DNA of 27,526 bases from a virus, in the IMG/VR virus record IMGVR_UViG_3300025592_000056, positions 1 to 27,526 of that record. The stretch is one strand, 5' to 3'. Numbering within the stretch: position 1 is the first letter of the stretch; each line of letters opens with the position of its first letter. Made by a program: the position numbers and the translations under genes. A model generated the notes under the pieces. It was given only the letters and a program-made list of their open reading frames with translations. It searched no databases and was not told the origin of the DNA. This document shows positions 7,984-13,877 of this stretch, one piece after another.

Positions 7984-8003
7984 CAGCTAAATTAACTGTT
8001 GAC
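7979..8003. repeat. Inverted repeat joining two divergent -35 elements
   Basis: GTCAACAG (7979-7986) and CTGTTGAC (7996-8003) form a perfect 8-bp inverted repeat around a 9-base AT-rich centre. Each arm overlaps the -35 hexamer of one promoter, so any dimeric regulator binding here would control both directions. Confidence 0.85.
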
Positions 8004-8027
8004 CTTTTGGTGTTTTTAGTGTATAAT
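7999..8027 (+). promoter_or_regulatory. Plus-strand sigma70-type promoter (antisense to the downstream gene)
   Basis: TTGACC (7999-8004), a 17-base spacer and TATAAT (8022-8027) on the plus strand, with a predicted start near 8035. No plus-strand gene of normal size follows. The transcript would begin with about 28 fairly G-rich bases and then run antisense into the Sm-like gene (8063-8398). A 15-codon frame with an AGGGG ribosome site starts at ATG 8066 and ends at 8113. Confidence 0.75.
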
Positions 8028-8062
8028 ATAAGTGTGGCCGGGAAGGCTGGAAAGCAGGGGAA

Positions 8063-8398
8063 TTAATGGAGGATAGTATCTTTATCTATAGACTGATCAA
8101 TAGATGCAGTTGAATCAACTATGTCTAATATTAATCTCAAGTACTGAGCTTTCATCCAAGGTACTACATTAGATTCCATCAATACTTGATACGAGTCTAA
8201 CATATGAACACTATCAGTTGAGAATGGTAACCATGGAGTTAATACATATTCATTATTATCAGCTATATTAACTAACATTGGTTCTTCCAACATCATGTTA
8301 TGATCAACATCTAATGTGTCATGTACGAATGCAAGTATAGTTTCACCATTAATAAGTTTAATATACCTTATGTTAAGATCTGATAATGTGGTATCCAT
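8063..8398 (-). CDS. Sm-like-fold hypothetical protein
   Basis: A 111-residue protein that starts at ATG 8398, eight bases after the uvsW stop, with no strong ribosome site. The N-terminal 65 residues (IRYIKLINGETILAFV, MMLEEPMLVNI, YVLTPWLPFS) have the strand pattern of Sm/LSm barrels: a 'liNGE' first strand, then 'l.eP..v', then a strand before a short 'V..Y' strand. Small proteins of this type occur in other marine T4-like phages, but their role is not known to me. It sits in the place between uvsW and 55. Sequence similarity to the T4 co-activator gp33 is not seen. Its 3' end is covered by a possible antisense transcript. Confidence 0.72.
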   Translation of the reverse strand: MDTTLSDLNIRYIKLINGETILAFVHDTLDVDHNMMLEEPMLVNIADNNEYVLTPWLPFSTDSVHMLDSYQVLMESNVVPWMKAQYLRLILDIVDSTASIDQSIDKDTILH

Positions 8399-8406
8399 AC
8401 TACTAC

Positions 8407-9882
8407 TTATATCATATCAACTTCATGAATTTTAAACTTAAACTTCTGCTTAGCATATATCTTAACACGTTCAGCTGAGTGGTTCAATGTATAATTCTTC
8501 TTACTCATCCAATGAAAGTCATCAGCTATATCATATACCTTAGCAGGTTCTCCATTATCACTCTTCCTCAGTACCCTACCAACGCTTTGTAGTATCTTAA
8601 TTTGAGACTTAGATGGACTTGCAAAGATGATGTTGTGTAGATTCTTAATGTTAATCCCTGTAGAGAATGTGCCAAGACTCGCCACAATAATAGCATCATT
8701 TTCTCTCTCGGTCAAAGCTCTGATCTCTTCTCGAGTATCAGCATCTGTTGAACCAGCAACAAAGAATATGCTTCTTTTGGGATCAGCAGCATCTTCTATC
8801 AGTTTATGTAAAGGGATGCCGTGTTTATGAACAAATTGAAACAACACTAGAGTATTACCTTTTTGGGCTAGTGCTAAATTTTTAATGAAATTGTTGCGTG
8901 GCGCATATGTAACTATATGATCAATTTCATCTTGATATTTCATCTTACATACCATCTTAGCTATTACTGGATCATGTTTTAATAGTATTACATCAATTGA
9001 TACATCAGATAAGTGGTTATTGTCTATAAGCTTCTTAGTTGAAGTAACATTATATACTGGACCAAAAAGTCCCTCTAACACCAATTGGTGGGTTTGGGTC
9101 CCATCAAGGGTTCCTGTCAGACCGAATCTATACATAGCATTTGAACATTTAGATAGGATAGATGTAAGAGACTTAGCTTTAAAGTTGTGAGCTTCATCAC
9201 CAATGACCATACCGAATTGTTTGAAGTACTGCTTAGGCATTTTATATAGACTTTGCCAAGTACTGATATACACTTGAACATCTGAATTTTTATCTTTACC
9301 TGCCATGATTTGGTGACACACATCAGGATTAAATGTTTCATCATCTTGTGCGTAATCAGCAAAGTCTCCATACATTTGTTTTACAAGAGATGTTGTGGGT
9401 ACTATCAAGAGCACCTTTAGTTTTTTATTGTATTCTAAGAAGTGTCGTATTAAGAGATATATGATTAACGACTTGCCTGATGCTGTAGGGCTTAGCAATA
9501 CACCATTACAGTTTACCAATGCATGTTTAACAGCATCCTTTTGATAATCTCTAGGTTTAATACAATTGTCCTTACCTAAAGGAAGCCAATCTATCCAATC
9601 TATATTGCTATCATATTCCTCTTTAATAGGGACTTCTAATTGATAGCTTCTCTCTGCACAAAATTGTTCTATGTACTTTTGAAGTCCTTGGTATATCTTA
9701 TTAGTTCTTAAATCGAGCAGACGGATCTTACCATCCCACATCTTATTCTTGAATGCAGGAACAAACTTGTATCCTGGAACATAGAAGGTAAAAAATTCAG
9801 ACAACTCCATAAGGATACCTCTATCCTCTGAAATAACTCTTAAATATACTTCATCGATTTTTTCTAATTTAATATCAGACAC
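8407..9882 (-). CDS. uvsW: UvsW-like recombination helicase
   Basis: An SF2 helicase of 491 residues (T4 UvsW is about 500) that unwinds branched DNA and R-loops and turns off origin replication late in infection. Numbered from the GTG start, the N-terminal DIKLEKIDEVYLRV to PGYKFVP segment aligns with T4 UvsW MDIKVHFHDFSHVRI to ADGYRFNP. PRDYQK (about 110), Walker A SPTASGKS (131-138), DEAH (229-232), GLTGT (254-258) and SVGRVLRK follow. The frame is open upstream to a TTG at 9918, but the T4 alignment begins just after GTG 9882, which overlaps the uvsY stop by eight bases, so I chose that start; a GAGG lies close upstream. The C-terminus ends in EVDMI, like T4 KTVNLI. Confidence 0.92.
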   Translation of the reverse strand: MSDIKLEKIDEVYLRVISEDRGILMELSEFFTFYVPGYKFVPAFKNKMWDGKIRLLDLRTNKIYQGLQKYIEQFCAERSYQLEVPIKEEYDSNIDWIDWLPLGKDNCIKPRDYQKDAVKHALVNCNGVLLSPTASGKSLIIYLLIRHFLEYNKKLKVLLIVPTTSLVKQMYGDFADYAQDDETFNPDVCHQIMAGKDKNSDVQVYISTWQSLYKMPKQYFKQFGMVIGDEAHNFKAKSLTSILSKCSNAMYRFGLTGTLDGTQTHQLVLEGLFGPVYNVTSTKKLIDNNHLSDVSIDVILLKHDPVIAKMVCKMKYQDEIDHIVTYAPRNNFIKNLALAQKGNTLVLFQFVHKHGIPLHKLIEDAADPKRSIFFVAGSTDADTREEIRALTERENDAIIVASLGTFSTGINIKNLHNIIFASPSKSQIKILQSVGRVLRKSDNGEPAKVYDIADDFHWMSKKNYTLNHSAERVKIYAKQKFKFKIHEVDMI

Positions 9883-10321
9883 CAGCCTCAAACGATCTCC
9901 ATTTAATAATGTTGCCAATTTGCTGATGTCTCCATCGGATTGTATCCAATATCTCTTTAATGGTATCTACCATAACAGTTTGGTATTCCAATTTTAATTG
10001 AGCTTCTTGTATATCCTTATCTGAATTATAAAAGTAATTCATATCTCCTTTAAGTGGTTTGTTTAATCCATTAAATGGATCGTAGTCCCATCCTAGTATG
10101 TCCATTTGAGGCTGACTCATCTTTCCATTATAGTATAACCATTTATCTTTAAGTAGGTTATCATACGCTTGTTGTATTGTTTTCTTCTTGAGTTTAGCTA
10201 CGGTGATTAAGCTGAGATATTTAGAATGCAAAGATGCATTCTTAATTGTTGTGTCATCAAGTTTGAATTGATCAATGACTCCGTCCTTTTCCCACATATC
10301 AAGTATTTCTTGTATATCCAT
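9875..10321 (-). CDS. uvsY: UvsY-like recombination mediator
   Basis: This 148-residue protein (T4 UvsY is 137) loads the UvsX recombinase on gp32-coated single-stranded DNA. Recognition rests on the helical pattern and on conserved spots: an IDQFKLDDTTIKNASLHSKYL stretch (compare T4 IDSTKLQYEAANNVMLYSKWL), LYYNGK (T4 DYYSGR), the DKDI region, and a C-terminal RSFEAGV against T4 RAFEAGK. The ATG at 10321 has an AAGGAAG site and a TATAAATA late promoter 29 bases upstream. The stop overlaps the uvsW start, so the two are co-translated. Confidence 0.88.
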   Translation of the reverse strand: MDIQEILDMWEKDGVIDQFKLDDTTIKNASLHSKYLSLITVAKLKKKTIQQAYDNLLKDKWLYYNGKMSQPQMDILGWDYDPFNGLNKPLKGDMNYFYNSDKDIQEAQLKLEYQTVMVDTIKEILDTIRWRHQQIGNIIKWRSFEAGV

Positions 10322-10349
10322 AATATAACTTCCTTCATAATATATAACT

Positions 10350-10357
10350 TATTTATA
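10350..10357 (-). promoter_or_regulatory. Late promoter (TATAAATA) for uvsY-uvsW
   Basis: An exact T4-type late -10 octamer on the minus strand, 29 bases before the uvsY ATG and just after the tRNA array. It would be read by RNA polymerase carrying gp55. Confidence 0.78.
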
Positions 10358-10368
10358 TGTGTTTAAAA

Positions 10369-10417
10369 TGGTGAGACTGCCGTTATCCGATGATTGGTCG
10401 GGTGGACTCATGTCTCA
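10369..10417 (-). other. tRNA-like remnant ending in CCA
   Basis: Directly after tRNA-Gln, a 49-base minus-strand segment has a 6-bp closing stem (TGAGAC/GTCTCA) followed immediately by CCA, and inside it a 4-bp hairpin (CCGA/TCGG) with a 7-base loop CCAATCA. It lacks T and D arms. It may be a decayed or minimal tRNA, an RNA-processing element, or chance. Confidence 0.35.
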
Positions 10418-10422
10418 TAAAC

Positions 10423-10496
10423 TGGCAGAGGTACAAGGATTTGAACCTTGAATGCTGGAGTCAAAGTCCAGAGTGTTACCATTACACTATACCTCA
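10423..10496 (-). tRNA. tRNA-Gln (TTG)
   Basis: A 74-base cloverleaf on the minus strand. The anticodon loop CTTTGAC in a CTGGA/TCCAG stem gives anticodon TTG, reading CAA. The T loop is TTCAAAT in an AAGG/CCTT stem. The acceptor stem has a U1-U72 mismatch above six good pairs, the discriminator is G, and CCA is encoded. A weak 1-72 pair and G73 are typical of tRNA-Gln. Confidence 0.93.
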
Positions 10497-10504
10497 ATAA
10501 AACT

Positions 10505-10581
10505 TGGTACCGCTCCCCAGATTCGAACTGGGACTGAATGAGGTCTAAGCTCATCGCCTCTGCCAGTTGGGCTAGAGCGGC
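10505..10581 (-). tRNA. tRNA with anticodon TAG (Leu), short variable loop
   Basis: A 77-base cloverleaf with acceptor GCCGCTC/GAGCGGT, T arm CCCAG-TTCGAAT-CTGGG, discriminator A and encoded CCA. The anticodon stem ATGAG/CTCAT closes the loop CTTAGAC, giving anticodon TAG, which reads CTA (Leu). Bacterial tRNA-Leu normally has a long variable arm; this one has only about five bases (TCAGT). It may be a divergent phage tRNA-Leu or may be charged with another amino acid. Confidence 0.85.
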
Positions 10582-10592
10582 AATAAAAATGG

Positions 10593-10667
10593 TGGTGCCG
10601 AATGAGAGATTTGAACTCCCGACCTACTGATTACAAATCAGTTGCACTACCACTGTGCTAATTCGGC
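10593..10667 (-). tRNA. tRNA-Thr (TGT)
   Basis: A 75-base cloverleaf: acceptor GCCGAAT/ATTCGGC, anticodon stem ACTGA/TCAGT with loop TTTGTAA giving TGT (reads ACA), T loop TTCAAAT, discriminator A, CCA encoded. Only one base separates it from the tRNA-His 3' end. Confidence 0.94.
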
Positions 10668-10668
10668 T

Positions 10669-10744
10669 TGGGGTGTCGTATGAGAATCGAACTCATATTA
10701 ACGGAATCACAATCCGTGGTACTAACCGTTATACTAACAACACC
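10669..10744 (-). tRNA. tRNA-His (GTG)
   Basis: A 76-base gene including G-1. The anticodon stem ACGGA/TCCGT holds loop TTGTGAT with anticodon GTG. The encoded G-1 can pair with C73, the hallmark of tRNA-His, above a seven-pair acceptor stem GTGTTGT/ACGACAC, and CCA is encoded. Confidence 0.94.
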
Positions 10745-10750
10745 ATAAAC

Positions 10751-10826
10751 TGGTCAGGGATCTAGGATTTGAACCTAGGACGATAAGTTCCAAACCTATC
10801 ATGTTACCAAACTACACCAATCCCTG
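10751..10826 (-). tRNA. tRNA-Pro (TGG)
   Basis: A 76-base cloverleaf: acceptor CAGGGAT/ATCCCTG with the C1-G72 pair typical of tRNA-Pro, anticodon stem ATAGG/CTTAT with loop TTTGGAA giving TGG, T loop TTCAAAT, discriminator A, CCA encoded. Confidence 0.94.
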
Positions 10827-10833
10827 AATAAAT

Positions 10834-10925
10834 TGGAGGAAGGAGGAGGAGTCGAACCCCAATCCCGCAAAGGATACCTTGTGTTCAAAACAAGTCGCAG
10901 GACCAACCCCGCTGCATCACCTTCC
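10834..10925 (-). tRNA. tRNA-Ser (TGA)
   Basis: A 92-base gene with the long variable arm expected for Ser. The anticodon stem CTTGT/ACAAG and loop TTTGAAC give TGA (reads TCA); the D stem is GCAG/CTGC and CCA is encoded. Oddities are T-T at 7-66, T-C at 49-65 and discriminator T in place of the usual G, so function may be weakened. It begins eight bases after the U-tract of the upstream terminator. Confidence 0.88.
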
Positions 10926-10932
10926 ATAAACT

Positions 10933-10968
10933 AAAAAACCCCTCTTTGATATTATCTCCGAGGGGTTT
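10933..10968 (-). terminator. Intrinsic terminator between the 32-codon ORF and the tRNA array
   Basis: On the minus strand AAACCCCTC pairs with GAGGGGTTT across a 15-base loop, and the stem runs into TTTTTT. Transcripts from the promoter at 11120-11147 should mostly stop here, just before tRNA-Ser, so tRNA output would come from read-through or an unseen promoter. Confidence 0.88.
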
Positions 10969-10992
10969 ATAAAACTGTTTTGAATATTTAAA

Positions 10993-11091
10993 TTATTCTA
11001 AACCATTGCTTCCCTCGTCTTTTATTTGACGTATCGGTCTAACCGTACTCGGTTGCGATTGTGTGAGAGATTGTAGGTTTATGTTATTCAT
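10993..11091 (-). CDS. Possible 32-residue microprotein
   Basis: The frame from ATG 11091 to TAA 10993 reads MNNINLQSLTQSQPSTVRPI and then RQIKDEGSNGLE. It starts about 20 bases after the predicted start site of the promoter at 11120-11147 and ends 25 bases before a strong terminator, so it fills a self-contained transcription unit. The ribosome site is weak (AAGTAAAG). No family is recognised. The unit could instead encode a small RNA. Confidence 0.5.
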   Translation of the reverse strand: MNNINLQSLTQSQPSTVRPIRQIKDEGSNGLE

Positions 11092-11119
11092 GTCTTTACT
11101 TATATGGTTTATACTATGT

Positions 11120-11147
11120 ATTATACACCATTTTTCAAAAAAGTCAA
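11120..11147 (-). promoter_or_regulatory. Sigma70-type promoter of the 32-codon ORF unit
   Basis: TTGACT (-35, 11147-11142) and TATAAT (-10, 11125-11120), 16-base spacer, preceded by TTAACCG, close to the TTAACTG seen at other promoters in the window. It begins ten bases after the stop of the tube-fold gene. Confidence 0.84.
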
Positions 11148-11156
11148 CGGTTAATT

Positions 11157-11612
11157 TTAAACTATTTCAAAATAACTATAACTGAATGATACAACTGCGG
11201 TAAGGTATTCAACATCTGTTGTGGTGATGTCAAATGGTAATGAAGAAAGTGTTGTTGGATATGCATCAATAAATCTAATTTGCTTAGTTACATTGTTCGC
11301 ACTCGATAAGATGTTAAGTGTTAAATCTCTCACATTATCAGAGCTGTTGTTATCATCAACTTGATTATATAACCAATCATATATCTCTTTGTAATTGATT
11401 AAATCTTCATCAACTAAGAATGAACAATCGAATTGGCCGTATTCAATCTTATCTGCAGCGATTGCAATAGATCTACTTGGAGTATGATAAGGTGCCCCAT
11501 TAACGGATACGTCAGGCAATATCATTGTCTGTACGGTGAATTCAGCGGTTGGATAAACTACAGTATCTAACTGTAGTACGAATGATGTTGGGTTTAGGAA
11601 GTTTGTGCTCAT
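11157..11612 (-). CDS. Second tail-tube-fold structural protein (gp19-like)
   Basis: A 151-residue protein with the pattern of gp19/tube-fold virion proteins found after gene 23 in marine T4-like phages: FLNPTSFVLQLD, FTVQTMILPDVSV, FSCSFLVDEDL-type segment (here CSFLVDEDLINYKEIYDWL), IRFIDAYPTTLSSLPFD and a final strand VSFSYSYFEIV. It is shorter than the main tube protein gp19 (175), so a tube terminator or initiator, or a connector-ring role, is likely but not provable here. The start at ATG 11612 has no ribosome site, and a TATAAATA late box ends only seven bases upstream, which would make its mRNA nearly leaderless. A strong terminator isolates it from gene 23. Confidence 0.8.
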   Translation of the reverse strand: MSTNFLNPTSFVLQLDTVVYPTAEFTVQTMILPDVSVNGAPYHTPSRSIAIAADKIEYGQFDCSFLVDEDLINYKEIYDWLYNQVDDNNSSDNVRDLTLNILSSANNVTKQIRFIDAYPTTLSSLPFDITTTDVEYLTAVVSFSYSYFEIV

Positions 11613-11618
11613 ACAATC

Positions 11619-11626
11619 TATTTATA
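11619..11626 (-). promoter_or_regulatory. Late promoter (TATAAATA) for the second tube-fold gene
   Basis: An exact late octamer, between the gene 23 terminator and the ATG at 11612. With the usual T4 spacing the transcript would start at about 11613. Confidence 0.75.
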
Positions 11627-11650
11627 GGGATTCAATTTACATCAGACGAT

Positions 11651-11676
11651 AAAAAAGCCCCCTTTCGGGGGCTTTT
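11651..11676 (-). terminator. Intrinsic terminator after gene 23
   Basis: A perfect GCCCCC/GGGGGC stem with a GAAA loop on the minus strand, extended by A-T pairs and ending in TTTTTT. It lies 12 bases beyond the gene 23 stop. The A-rich flank also gives a TTTT tract on the plus strand, so it may work in both directions. Confidence 0.95.
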
Positions 11677-11688
11677 ATCATTCAGTTA

Positions 11689-12822
11689 TTACAGGTTAGT
11701 AATAGTGAATGTGCGGTAGTATACGTTTGAATCTGCAGCATTCGAAGTGAATGGATTAGCAGTCATGCCGTAACGAGTTTTAAAACCAATACGTGGTTGG
11801 AAATCATTCTCGCCAACAGTCTTCATCATAGATAAAGGAACGTATGGACAGTAGAAGATACCAGCATCGTAAGAGTTAGTACCCTTATAACCAACAGTAA
11901 CGTAGTCTGAAGTTGCAAAAGGGTCAACATATAACTTGATGCCACCGTTAAGTGTACCAACGAATAAGTTACCAGTTACATCAGCAAGAGAAACGTTTGC
12001 AGTGTTACCATACTGAACATTACCTGTAGCATTTAATGCTGCAGCAACGTTAGAAGAGATAATCGCAAAGTTACCTTTACCACGACGAGTAGCGATTGCA
12101 ATTGCATTAGCTTCTTTGTCAATGTGAGTAATAAGGTTCTTGTAGATTTCAACTTCCCAACGACCACCAGATGAACCACCAACAGCAGCATCAAAGTTTG
12201 CACCAGGTACAGCAGCAGTATTCATAGTTTGAATCATTTCACGGTTGATCTCGCCTAAGATCTCAGTAGAAAGGATTGAAGCTAATTCAGACTCAGCATT
12301 AAGACCATGTACAGCTTTAAGGTCTTGAGCTAATTCCATTGTGTAGTTAGCCTTTAATTGACGAGACTCAGCAGTTACTGTAGACTTTTCAATTGAGAAA
12401 CCCATTTCAGCAAAAGTAGAACCTTCAGCAGTAGCTGTAGACATCTTACCTGAGAATGAAGTGTTAGGCTCATTGAACAATGCTTCAGTTGGAGCAGTAG
12501 ATGATGTGCCGTCTGCATAGTTTGACTTCATAGCGAAGATCAAGCCAGTAGGACCTTTCATAGGTTGTACACCAGCTACGTCAAACGCTAAAAGGTTTGG
12601 AGTAGAACGACGTACTAAAGAAATCATAACTGGATCCCAGTTGTTGATTGCACCAGTTGCGTCTGAACCGCCAGCTACTGATTGCTCTTTAAGAGAGATT
12701 TCTTGGTTCTCAAGAACGATTGCTGTAACAGCACGTTTATGAGAGTCTGTGATTGAACCAGCGTCAGCTGCTTCTAATACAGGATTCCACTTTTCCTGTA
12801 GTTGTGTTGCATTTAATTCCAT
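11689..12822 (-). CDS. 23: Major capsid protein (T4 gp23-like)
   Basis: This 377-residue protein forms the hexamers of the head shell. The N-terminal scaffold-contact part (LQEKWNPVLEAAD, KRAVTAIVLENQEISLKE) matches T4 LQEKWAPVLD and KAVTAQLLENQE, followed by WDPVMISLVRRSTPNLLAFDVAGVQPMKGPTGLIFAM and the C-terminal PFTSNAADSNVYYRTFTI. An LKE motif ending at residue 46 is a plausible cleavage site for the head protease gp21 ((L/I)xE). It is much shorter than T4 gp23 (521), so the insertion domain is probably missing. The ATG has an AGGAG site; transcription likely comes from upstream late promoters, as only a one-mismatch late box (TCTAAATA, 12835-12842) lies nearby. Confidence 0.95.
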   Translation of the reverse strand: MELNATQLQEKWNPVLEAADAGSITDSHKRAVTAIVLENQEISLKEQSVAGGSDATGAINNWDPVMISLVRRSTPNLLAFDVAGVQPMKGPTGLIFAMKSNYADGTSSTAPTEALFNEPNTSFSGKMSTATAEGSTFAEMGFSIEKSTVTAESRQLKANYTMELAQDLKAVHGLNAESELASILSTEILGEINREMIQTMNTAAVPGANFDAAVGGSSGGRWEVEIYKNLITHIDKEANAIAIATRRGKGNFAIISSNVAAALNATGNVQYGNTANVSLADVTGNLFVGTLNGGIKLYVDPFATSDYVTVGYKGTNSYDAGIFYCPYVPLSMMKTVGENDFQPRIGFKTRYGMTANPFTSNAADSNVYYRTFTITNL

Positions 12823-12843
12823 TTGATATTCTCCTATTTAGAA

Positions 12844-13857
12844 TTATTTAAGTTTTGACATTGCATCAAGGTACGAAGCCATATCGCTTGTAACTTGTGT
12901 GTCATCTTTGGTGTCTTCAGTAATAGCGTCAATTTCTTCAGCTACTACTTCTTTGTCGTCTTTCGTAAGGTAAGACTCTTTAATTGTTGCAACTTTAGAT
13001 GCAAACTCTTCTAAATCAGCAGCGTCAATAGACTCTGTCAATTCTTTAAGTTTAGCAGCTTCAGTAGCGGCAAGACCTTCACTAGCTTCAGTAACAATTG
13101 CAGCCATCTCGAAAGATTTAACTTTCTCTGATAACTCAACATTTGCTGCAGTAGCTGTATTTAGTTGATCCTTAGCATCAGATACTTCTTCAGTTAAAGC
13201 GTCAACGATCTCAACTTTATCTTCTGGTACATTGATGTAATGCTCAGTAAACACACCGTGCATAGCATTGATAAATGATTCTGTGATTTCTGATTTTAAT
13301 CCGTGCTCAATTGCAACTTCGTTATCAGTCATCCAGTTCTCAACTACGTAGTTAAGGTAACCATCAACTTTATCAACTAAATCTTCTTTAATTGCTGTAA
13401 CTTCTTCAGTCAAATCAGACGCATAACGCTCTTCTAATTGTACTGTTGCTGTTGCAACTTTATTTTGTAAAGCAGCTTCAAAGATTGTACCAGCTTTTGC
13501 CTTAAAACCTTCTGATAAAGACTCTTCGCCTTTAACTAAAGCATCAAGATCTTCTTTAAAAGTTTCTTCTTTCTGAACTTTCTTAGCTGATTCTTTCTTC
13601 TCAGTTTCTACTTCACCTTCTTCGTCATCACCTTCTTCGTCTTCATCTTCATATTCATCTTCCGATTCAACTTTAGCTTTCGCCTTAGCTTTCTCAGCAG
13701 CTTCAAAGATTGCATCTAATTCATCTTTATTCATTTCTTGTAAAGATGCATTAATTGCAGATATCGTACGAGCTTCTGTTAAGGGAGCTTCTACTTCTGT
13801 ATTAGTTTCCTCAACAATAACCTCTTCAGTAATGTCTTTAATTTCTTCATTTGACAT
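12844..13857 (-). CDS. 22: Prohead scaffolding core protein (T4 gp22-like)
   Basis: A 337-residue, very acidic and helical protein between the protease and capsid genes, the position of T4 gene 22 (269 residues). It has a charged low-complexity tract (about residues 62-92, Glu/Asp then Lys), long heptad-like helices rich in Ala, Glu and Leu, and several (L/I)xE sites such as LTE near residue 28 that would be cut when gp21 clears the core. The identity rests on position and composition rather than on strict motifs. The start has an AGGAG site. Confidence 0.85.
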   Translation of the reverse strand: MSNEEIKDITEEVIVEETNTEVEAPLTEARTISAINASLQEMNKDELDAIFEAAEKAKAKAKVESEDEYEDEDEEGDDEEGEVETEKKESAKKVQKEETFKEDLDALVKGEESLSEGFKAKAGTIFEAALQNKVATATVQLEERYASDLTEEVTAIKEDLVDKVDGYLNYVVENWMTDNEVAIEHGLKSEITESFINAMHGVFTEHYINVPEDKVEIVDALTEEVSDAKDQLNTATAANVELSEKVKSFEMAAIVTEASEGLAATEAAKLKELTESIDAADLEEFASKVATIKESYLTKDDKEVVAEEIDAITEDTKDDTQVTSDMASYLDAMSKLK

Positions 13858-13877
13858 ATTATTTACTCCTGTTAGAG

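Noticed and set aside
8063-8398. The Sm-like gene as a T4 gp33 co-activator
   Set aside because: Length is similar (111 vs 112), but there is no LDFL-type clamp-binding C-terminus and the N-terminal strand pattern is Sm-like.
9117-9371. An 84-codon minus-strand frame inside uvsW
   Set aside because: It is an out-of-frame overlap with a well-recognised helicase gene and has no start signal.
12835-12842. Late promoter for gene 23 (TCTAAATA)
   Set aside because: One mismatch, and the predicted start would fall after the ribosome site.
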